From Episyrphus balteatus (Eukaryota; Arthropoda; Insecta; Diptera; Syrphidae): 64,000 bases of DNA. Under the pieces are notes generated by a model. The model was not told the origin of the DNA and ran no database searches. It saw only the letters and a program-made list of their open reading frames with translations. A program made the translations under genes and the position numbers. Of the stretch, positions 56,730 to 64,000 are shown in pieces (the stretch's first letter is position 1; each line of letters starts with the position of its first letter). The stretch covers positions 41,180,319 through 41,244,318 of the forward strand of contig NC_079137.1 in NCBI RefSeq assembly GCF_945859705.1, in the 5' to 3' direction.

Positions 56730-56968
56730 TAAATTCGAAACGAATACCAATCATCTAAAAAAAAGTATTTACTATCATTTTTGGGTGAATTCTAGTATTT
56801 ACTTGGATGAATTTAGTATCTACTTAAAGTATTTGCCTGCTAGCAGGTACTATTTTTTATGCATACGAAATTAAGTAAATACTATGAATTTTACCTTTTA
56901 CTAGAATTTATAGTATTTACTTTCACCTTTTGCTTTGAGTAAGTACTACTTTTTTATGCATATCACCC

Positions 56969-57414
56969 AATATCATGAAGCTACCATCAAATAGCTACGT
57001 CATTGATTTGGAAAAAAGTTTTCGACAATGTATGGATTGAAAACCTTGTTCATACTAGGTTATCCAATTTTGTTAAATTAAAAAGGATTAGAAAATAATA
57101 AGTTTGCATTATATTTTATTTGAGGAACTTAAACTGCCTCCCCACCACTTTGTAATCCACGTGAAAGAATAATAAATTAATTTCATTAAATGCTCACTGC
57201 ATATGAATTTAAATTAATGCAAATCTGTTGCAATAAAATAAAAACAAACAAAACAAAAAAATAATATTTCCAATTATAGGTAAACAAACATGTTATTAAA
57301 ACCTGTCAATGTAAAAATAATTTGATCTAAATCATAAGGTTATCATCATGTGTATATTGTTGCTTTATATCTACCCTCGAACCAAAATTAATAACTTTTC
57401 AACACGAACTCTTC
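56969..57414. other. Short upstream region of the 57504 gene
   Basis: AT-rich sequence with no repeat ends and no ORF. It would hold any control sites for the small gene downstream. Confidence 0.4.
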
Positions 57415-57422
57415 TATATAAA
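57415..57422 (+). promoter_or_regulatory. TATA box of the small two-exon gene
   Basis: TATATAAA lies 82 bases before the ATG. A second TATAT at 57426-57430 and TCAGATTA at 57463-57470 could position an initiator. The exact start site is uncertain. Confidence 0.45.
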
Positions 57423-57503
57423 CTCTATATGAAAAATGATTGACATACAATTATTGTACCTGTCAGATTATTGCATTAAAACAGTAATTTACAAAGAGCC
57501 ATC

Positions 57504-57766
57504 ATGACTTGGATTACATTAACATCAGTGCTAGCATTATTCGTTGTAGTTCAGGTTAATTTTTCATTAATTTTTAATATAGTACCTATCTATTTATTAA
57601 ATAAATATTTATTTATTTTGTACTCATCTAGGCAAATTCAAATGAAAATATGACATCCTTTGGAATGGCAAAGAGTAGCCAGGATTCTATTCATTCAGTC
57701 ATATGTTTGCCTTTAAATGCTATGATCCTGCTTTTTGGAGTCATTCTAAAATACATGTACTCGTAG
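57504..57766 (+). CDS. Putative small secreted or membrane-anchored protein, two exons (57504-57554, 57632-57766)
   Basis: I do not recognise this gene. Exon 1 encodes 17 residues beginning MTWITLTSVLALF, a typical signal-peptide core. A 77-bp phase-0 intron runs from CAG|GTTAAT to CATCTAG|GCA, and exon 2 adds 44 residues before TAG. The total is 61 residues. Cleavage after A18 (V at -3, A at -1) fits signal peptidase. The mature part has an N-M-T sequon at 23-25, several Ser/Asn, one Cys (42) and a hydrophobic stretch at 40-56 ending KYMYS, which could be a membrane or GPI-anchor segment. TATA and poly(A) signals bracket it. The donor is weak, and the unspliced frame stays open for 49 residues, so splicing needs RNA evidence. 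A seminal, immune or cell-surface peptide is possible but only a guess. Confidence 0.5.
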
Positions 57767-57788
57767 TTGTATCTCTTTGACAAAATTG

Positions 57789-57794
57789 AATAAA
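57789..57794 (+). terminator. Poly(A) signal of the small gene
   Basis: AATAAA lies 22 bases after the stop codon, giving a very short 3' UTR if used. Confidence 0.45.
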
Positions 57795-57800
57795 ATTCAA

Positions 57801-59746
57801 TTCTATCAACAAGAAAGTAATCCGTCTTTAAAGCAAAACAAAATATCACTAAGCAACAAACTACTTAATTTCAAACAATGTTTAAACAACAAAAAATCCA
57901 CTTAAACTTAATTTATCTTCATTTTTGATATCTCGCTCATAATCGCCTCATTATGATTCAAGAGTTAATTTTTTTTTTGTATACAAAAATGTCCGATTCC
58001 ATCTACTTTGTCAATGCCACCAAAAATCCTTGTCTCTTTGTCTATAATGGGCACCATTATACTACTTAAATGAGAAGAGGGTCGAATATACAATACAAAT
58101 TCCAACACTAAACAATCGAGCGATAAGAGAAGAGAGATTAATTACCGGTTTTTGCTTTTGCCAATAATGCTCAGAGGAACGCTAATAAGGATTTTCATCT
58201 CAATATCACAAAATCAACTTGACATCTAGATGCAAAACAAGGGTTTCGAAAACTCCCCACCAATTAACAGACAGAGTGCGCTTGGAAAAAAGTCGACATA
58301 AATTCATCGTTTTATCGTCCCCTTTTTAATATTTGCATCCTCCCACAACGTGTTTCTTATTCGGTCGTCCACCGGAAGTCGTCCATTGTCCCTACAACAA
58401 CGAAAATGATGACGATCTGATGATGACTGTAAAAATGAAGGAGTAGCAACAAGAGGGCTCTTGGAAAAAAGAAATTGGGAAAAATTTAATTCATGACAGC
58501 ATGACATCTCCGACAACAAGGATAACAGAGATATTTGCATAAATTCAGGAAGCACCAGCAACACCAAGATAAAACCAAGATAGAAACTATATACAACCAT
58601 CTGAACAGCAAAAGTAGACAACTAGGAGCTGTACAACAGTGTACAGAGCTGAAGAAAGAAACAGAGAGAGACAGCCTTAGAATTTGGTGACCGAGAGAAT
58701 TTGAAACAAATTTTAGACTGGAAAATATCCTTTGGCCTTATACTTTTTCTTCTCTGTCGAATCGAGAGGCGGTCAAAATATGGAGTGAAAAATCTCTAGT
58801 GCAAGACAGAAGGACGTAAACGAAAACTTCTGCACCAGCAAAAGTAATTTTCAAGTTTGTCCTGATGGTGTGTCCTTATAATGTTTTATTTTTTATTTTT
58901 TGTTTTGTGTTTTATTATTATTTTCTTTTTTTTTTGTGTTCGTGTTCTTTTACTTTGTCCATCTGTTTTTCCTGCTATACACTTGAGTGCTGCTGGTGTG
59001 TTGTATACTTGTTTGGGTGTATTTTTTTTTTTTTTTGTTATTTCTTATGCTTTTGGTCCTGCTGCTGCTGTTGCTGCAACCAGTGAAATAATCCTCCAAA
59101 TGAAAAACTTGATAAAAATGTTCAAAGTTTTGACTGCTGCTCCTTCGGAAAGTTAAAAGTGAAAAGCAGGGGTTAGAAATGGTTGGCAAGGGAACAAGAT
59201 GTATTCATTGACCAAAATGAAGAAAAAAAAAATACATACATAAAAGAAAACTACAAGTGGTCAACTGTGAGTTGATATTTAGTTCGTTTTTTTTTTCTAT
59301 TTTGAACTTTTGTAGAAATTCAACAAGCGATAGTCCAGATATGATTGGTAGGGATGTGGTTTTTTCTTCTGGAAATTGATAAATGATTGGGAGTATAGGG
59401 AAGGAGGTGGTTTTCTAGTGATCAATTTTTGTAGAATTTTCATTTATCAGGAATAAGTGACATTGCTGGTATATATTGGAGGAAGGGTCGTTGTCTATTG
59501 GTCAATTAAAATGAATTTTTGTATGTACCTATGCTTTAAAAAAAAAAGGTTATCTATTTTTTTGTTTAATGTTTCCTAAATATTCTGTTATTATCATCCT
59601 TCATCACACTTTTACTCGTTGAACTTTTGCGAAAGGGGTTTGTTCGTTTGAAAATCTTTGATATTTGTTTGCAATCCTACTAAATAGGATTCCTTATTAC
59701 ATAAAGTATTTCGTTTTTCTTAAGTTTTCCTTGGTATAGCTCAAAT
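57801..59746. other. Non-coding stretch, no gene seen
   Basis: A GC-richer, purine-rich patch lies at 58260-58860, followed by T-rich sequence whose ORFs (58865-59156) are Phe/Cys-rich low complexity. Confidence 0.4.
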
Positions 59747-59837
59747 ATCCCTACTAACAACTTTGCTTCTATAATGCTTTACAGAAGCAACAATTGCATC
59801 TGTAAAGCCTTATAACACCAAAATTGTTTGTTGGGAT
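59747..59837. repeat. 91-bp imperfect hairpin, MITE or pre-miRNA-like
   Basis: ATCCC...GAAGC (42 bases) pairs with the final 42 bases at about 33 of 42 positions, around a 7-base loop. The best block is GCTTTACAGA with TCTGTAAAGC. Size and mismatch spacing resemble a pre-miRNA, but short MITEs have the same form. The strand is unknown. Confidence 0.6.
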
Positions 59838-61534
59838 CTTGTGAGTAGTCACATATTTGGATTAAGAAAGAAATTCATTATTTTTTTGTTGAACTAAATA
59901 AAAATAAATTCAAAAATTTTTTAACCTCAGCTCTTTTGTTTAGAGTTGCCTTTTTTTTGTTTATTGATGAATAAGAAAAAGAATGAAAAAAAAAAAAACC
60001 TTTCAAAGTTATAATAACAGTTTTTAAAAGATGCAGATTATGAATTTGAAAAATCTAAAACTAAGTAAGCTGAACTACATGACAAGTTTTTAAGAGCAAA
60101 AGATTTGATGATAGGTAAAGAATGTGATACAATGGCATACAAATCCTTTTTATAAGACAGTAAACATTTTAGTAAGTAGTAAACATTGTTTTGGTTATTA
60201 AATTTCGTATTTTCTTTCATTTAACAACTTATGTGTCAAGAACGTATATTTTAAAATTATTAACATGCAAGCACTTGCCTTGAATTATTATAACACACGT
60301 ATTTAAAAAAAAATCAATATTTTTATTTTTAAGTCATTTTTTTTCGACATTTATAGAAATCAAAATAAAAAGTGTAAAATGCTGTTTTCAAGTTAAAAAA
60401 TACGAAAATTCAAACAACAAACTATTAAATATATTTACTTTTAAACACTTTCAGAAAGTCCAAAAAGAAAAATTTGTGAGTTAAGAGAGAAAAAATATAT
60501 GTTCCGAATTTCTTATTTTTGTAGGCACGGGTAAAATTTTTAAGAAAACCAAACTTTCAAAAATAAACTGTCAATAAAATATTTGTAACCCAATTTCTGT
60601 GAAATATTTTAGAGTATTTCGATAAAATAGTATTTGAAAATTAAGTTATTAAATACAAAAGAAATTTACAAGCTTCGTCTGTTTTTTTGTTGGACCTTTT
60701 TTGGTTTGTTACAGAAATGTCACATGGTTATAAAGGGTTAAAGTAAAACAGTCTTAATAAAACTAATAGAATGGTTGAATAAATAGGCGTATTTATATAG
60801 CATTATTTTTTTGTGTGGTTTCATAAACAAATATTCGAATTATTTATTAAATTGTGCAACAAACTGGGTATAATAACTTAAAATAGAATTACTGCATTGC
60901 TTCTATATTTTTTTTTTTAATAAAAAAAAGTGAAATAACGATTTTAAAATTTTTAATTTTGCAGCTACGACTATCCAATATCTAACTTAAAAAGATAATC
61001 ACCAACAATTGTAACTTTCATTACTGTTTTTTTTTTTGGCTTCATGGCTTCTAATTTTTTACTAGGCAGGTATTAAGTTCTAGAAAAAAAAACCAAATTG
61101 AACAGTTCCCACAAAAGAGGCTTGGGTAATGGATACGTTTAATTAAGTAACAATATCAATTGAATAAAATTTTTTAGAACATTTTTTTAGAACACTTATA
61201 TAAATGGTACTGGTCAGAAACGTTTTCTCTATTTCTGACTATAAATAAAATTTTGATGGTTCTTTTGAAAATTTTTCTTTAAATTACCGATTTTTAAAGC
61301 TATTTGAAAAATTGCCAAGCAAACAATCAACATTTTATTTATACAAATTTAAAGCCAAGCTTTAGAACTTGGTACACTTTTACATTTCAGTACTTTTTGT
61401 GAAAGCATAACTTCAACATAGGAGAACTTGGCTCCTTTTTTAACAGTAATGTTTTTGTTGTGATTTCACTACTTTTTGCAAAGTATTGCTGTAGAGCTTA
61501 AAATCTCTATAATTGATGAACACTCAGAGAAAAT
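59838..61534. other. AT-rich non-coding stretch
   Basis: No repeat ends or gene are recognised. Confidence 0.4.
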
Positions 61535-62100
61535 GGGCGGTTACCACGCCCCTTGTCTAAAATTCTCAAATTTTAATTTTTTCTTTTGTTTAAACTACCA
61601 GGTCTACCATTCTTCCAAATTTTAAGGTTTTAAGTAAGTTAGAAATGCTCTATAATATTTGATGAAAATTCAGCAGAAATGGGTGGTTGCCACGCCCCCT
61701 TTCCAAAATTCTTAAATTTTAAATTTTTTCCTTGGTATAACTTACTAGCTTTACCATTCTACCAAGTTTCAAGATTCTACGATAATCAAAAGTGCTCTAA
61801 AAAATTTGATAAAATTTAGTGAAAATGGGCGGTTACCACGCCCTCTGGCTAAAATTCTCAAATTTCAAATTTTTCCCTTTGTATAAACCACCAGCTCTAT
61901 CATTCTACCAAGTTTCAAGATTCTACGATAGTTAGAAGTGCTCTAAAATAATTGATGACAATTCAGCGAAAATGGGCGGTTACCACGCCCCTGAATTGAA
62001 AATCTTAAATTTTCGATTTTTTTCTTTGTATGCACCTCAATCCCCATCATTGTGCCAAATTACAAGTTTCTACGATAACGGGAAGTTCTCCATAATTTTG
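61535..62100 (+). repeat. Four tandem copies of a 146-bp unit with GGGCGGTTACCACGCCC
   Basis: The phrase GGGCGGTTACCACGCCC, itself a hairpin with GGGCG and CGCCC arms, begins at 61535, 61681, 61827 and 61974. Between phrases come caaattttaaattttt, then ctaccattctaccaag and ttctacgata. Units 2-4 are most alike. It belongs to a larger dispersed repeat that continues to about 62720. Confidence 0.88.
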
Positions 62101-62108
62101 ATGATCTG

Positions 62109-62141
62109 TCAGTGAGTGAATCAGTCAGTCAGTCAGTCAGT
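62109..62141 (+). repeat. TCAG tetranucleotide microsatellite
   Basis: Five tandem TCAG units at 62121-62140 follow imperfect CAGTGAGTGAA. Confidence 0.9.
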
Positions 62142-62389
62142 TACAGTTTTTGAGATTTTCGAAGCCCTATATCTCAGGAACTACTCATCCTAGGCAGCTG
62201 AAATTTCATAAGGAGTTTGTTTTTGACTAGTTCAACAAATGGAGCGAGTTTGAAATTTCTGACATATTTGTTATAGAAGTTGGAGGGGGGTCGAAAATGG
62301 CCTGAGTTGTTTCCTGTAAATAAGGGTGTAGTGCCAAAGTTGCTATAGAACTTGGCTGGGCACTACCGTGCCCCTTGATTTTCAAGAGT

Positions 62390-62720
62390 AAAATTTTCAT
62401 TTTTACTTGCCCTTTATAGAGGAAGTATTGGTTTCGTGTCGCAAAAACATTGAGATTTTTATCAAACCCAATGTTTAATTTATGACGATGATGGAGCAAT
62501 CCAAACTAGTGGTTTTCGTTCTGTTGTCCGTCTATCTGTGTGTTCATTAATAAAGATATCTCTTACCTAGAGCGGTGGATTTTGTTCATCTTTGGAGTTT
62601 GGAACAGATGATTTTTATATAATTTTGAAAGTAGTTTACAAAATTGAGTACTCAGAACGTGTACCGTCTCACACAAAATGTTCGAGGTATTGCAATTTAC
62701 GGCTCTAATGATTTTGATAA
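62390..62720. repeat. Dispersed repeat, copy 2 (partner of 9980-10420)
   Basis: It has collinear phrases with the first copy: atttttacttgcc, ggtttcgtg, cgatgatggagcaatcc, a GTCCGTCTATCTGTGTG stretch, gatgatttttata and ggctctaatgattttgat. Confidence 0.65.
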
Positions 62721-64000
62721 AAGAAGTTCATGTGTTGGTATTGAACAAATCCTATCTACTGATGAAAATTTTTTTTCCGAATTCCTTACTTACCTTTTCT
62801 TCGAGCTCAATTTCAACGAATAAAAATATCCAGCAACAGTATAGGTATCTGATTTATTATTTTAATTTTAAATCAAAATCAAAGATCAGTTCATGCTCCT
62901 TTAAATGTAATGAGTGTTATTATTATTTTTGTTCAAGAAATGCTTCCAAAATCATACCTCTCTTTCTCAAATTACAAAATCAAATTTGCATTTTTGAAAA
63001 ATGAAGTCAAAATACCATCAAGTCCTGTTGCTTTTTTTGCCATCAACCCTCATGAAACTGTCTTCATAATAATAATAACCAACAAAAAAAGAAATAACAC
63101 TTATTCTTTCCCTCAACAAAAACATACCAAAAAAAAACTAAATATTACCATTGCATGGCTTACTAAACTCAGACAAATTACTTAATGAAAAATTACTTAT
63201 GCAACTCTCAACACTTAATCATTTAATTTTCTCGCCCTGCTTGCTAGTAGTATATGTTCAAGGCAAGGGAATCCCTTTTTTTCGGTATTGACATCACTAT
63301 ATCAACCAATACTCATTTCTTACTCACTACATCATCATCTCTCCTCCATATCGCATCGCATTGTGTCGTCTTCCAGCAGTTGTTCGTTGGCACAAATCAA
63401 CCCAAACATTGCCATTTTCCAGCAACAACACGCTCCTGTTTCAAATGATTTCGTTTCATAAAACAACAGACTTTAAAATGGCGTATGATTAAAAATGGCA
63501 CAAAGAATTAACTTGCTCACAATGTAATTAATCATATATACCACCCTCCCCCACACACACAAATAAACCAAAACCCTATATTTTCTGCCTGCACATCCCC
63601 AGTGGCATCGAATATACCCAGAAGAACAAACAAAAAAACACGAAAAAGCTTCTCTTGTCATTAATCAAAGTTTTGAAAACCCCAAAAACTGGGGCGAACG
63701 AAACGAACGAGCGAGCAGCTAGCGATGCTGCAACAATAAAGTTCTCATGTCCTGATTTTCAGGGACGTTTAGCTAGGATGTTGATTTTTTTTTTCGTTAT
63801 TGTTGTTGTTGATATTGTTTTTTTGCTATGGTAAAAGAGGATTGGAACTCCAAGAAATTTTTTTTATTTCTTTTCTAAAAAAAGAGCCTCGTTTAACCCT
63901 TTTTTTTTAGGTTAGAAGGGCTTGGGTAACCTCGTCTTGATGTCTTGTAAAAGCTGTCTCTTGGATTATGTCACGATATACCGCTACCTTTGCTTTTTCC
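62721..64000. other. Non-coding stretch to window end
   Basis: A GC-richer patch with CGAACGA repeats lies at 63690-63740, with poly-T tracts toward the end. No ORF is supported. Confidence 0.4.

Larger units (their letters stand above)
53361..56968. mobile_element. Old inverted-repeat element hosting nested insertions
   Basis: GGGTGATATGCATAAAAAA at 53361-53379 is the exact reverse complement of 56950-56968. Subterminal sequence at both ends repeats AGTATTTACT-type phrases. AAT lies just outside each end, a possible 3-bp duplication as in PIF/Harbinger elements. Without the two insertions inside (53440-55189 plus duplication, and 56483-56729) it would be about 1.6 kb. No transposase is seen. 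Confidence 0.7.

Overview
The window looks like intergenic or long-intron DNA from a fly (Diptera, probably a higher fly). It is very AT-rich, full of poly-A/T tracts and CA microsatellites, and packed with small inverted-repeat transposons. It carries two nearly intact Ty3/gypsy LTR retrotransposons and almost no host coding sequence. No bacterial feature is present. The species cannot be named from the sequence alone.

The largest objects are two copies of one Ty3/gypsy element on the + strand. Copy A spans 1-6210 and its first 5 bases lie outside the window. Copy B spans 28070-34231 and is flanked by the 4-bp duplication ATAT. Each has ~506-bp LTRs (TGTAA...TTACA), a primer-binding site of leucine-tRNA type, a gag with an N-terminal SAP domain, a long coiled coil and one zinc knuckle, and a complete pol (protease, reverse transcriptase, RNase H, integrase). 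A polypurine tract follows and there is no env. Both copies read as coding-competent. Gag and pol are joined by a well-formed -1 frameshift signal: heptamer GGGAAAC, a 7-nt spacer, then a possible H-type pseudoknot. The LTR promoter has two arrays matching the heat-shock-element consensus just upstream of a TATA box. The two copies differ mainly in one ~1.1-kb block, which suggests a mosaic origin.

The rest holds DNA-transposon remnants, several with target duplications I could define. These are a TA-flanked MITE enclosing a tRNA-like segment (9011-9446), two piggyBac-like MITEs (14376-14833 and 46210-46434), a 2-kb hAT-type element (23454-25468), and a 1-kb fold-back with a 9-bp duplication (39783-40817). 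There is also a 1.5-kb TA-type fold-back (43276-44772). A nested stack lies at 53361-56968, where a hAT-type fold-back with 10-bp satellite arms sits inside an older element and has another fold-back at its exact centre. Long hairpins lie at 27606-27915, 52168-52390 and 59747-59837, and a four-copy 146-bp tandem repeat starts at 61535.

The one plausible host gene is a compact two-exon gene at 57504-57766. It would encode a 61-residue protein with a signal peptide, one N-glycosylation sequon and a hydrophobic tail, bracketed by a TATA box and a poly(A) signal. A second candidate promoter lies near 49793. No conserved host protein domain was recognised anywhere.
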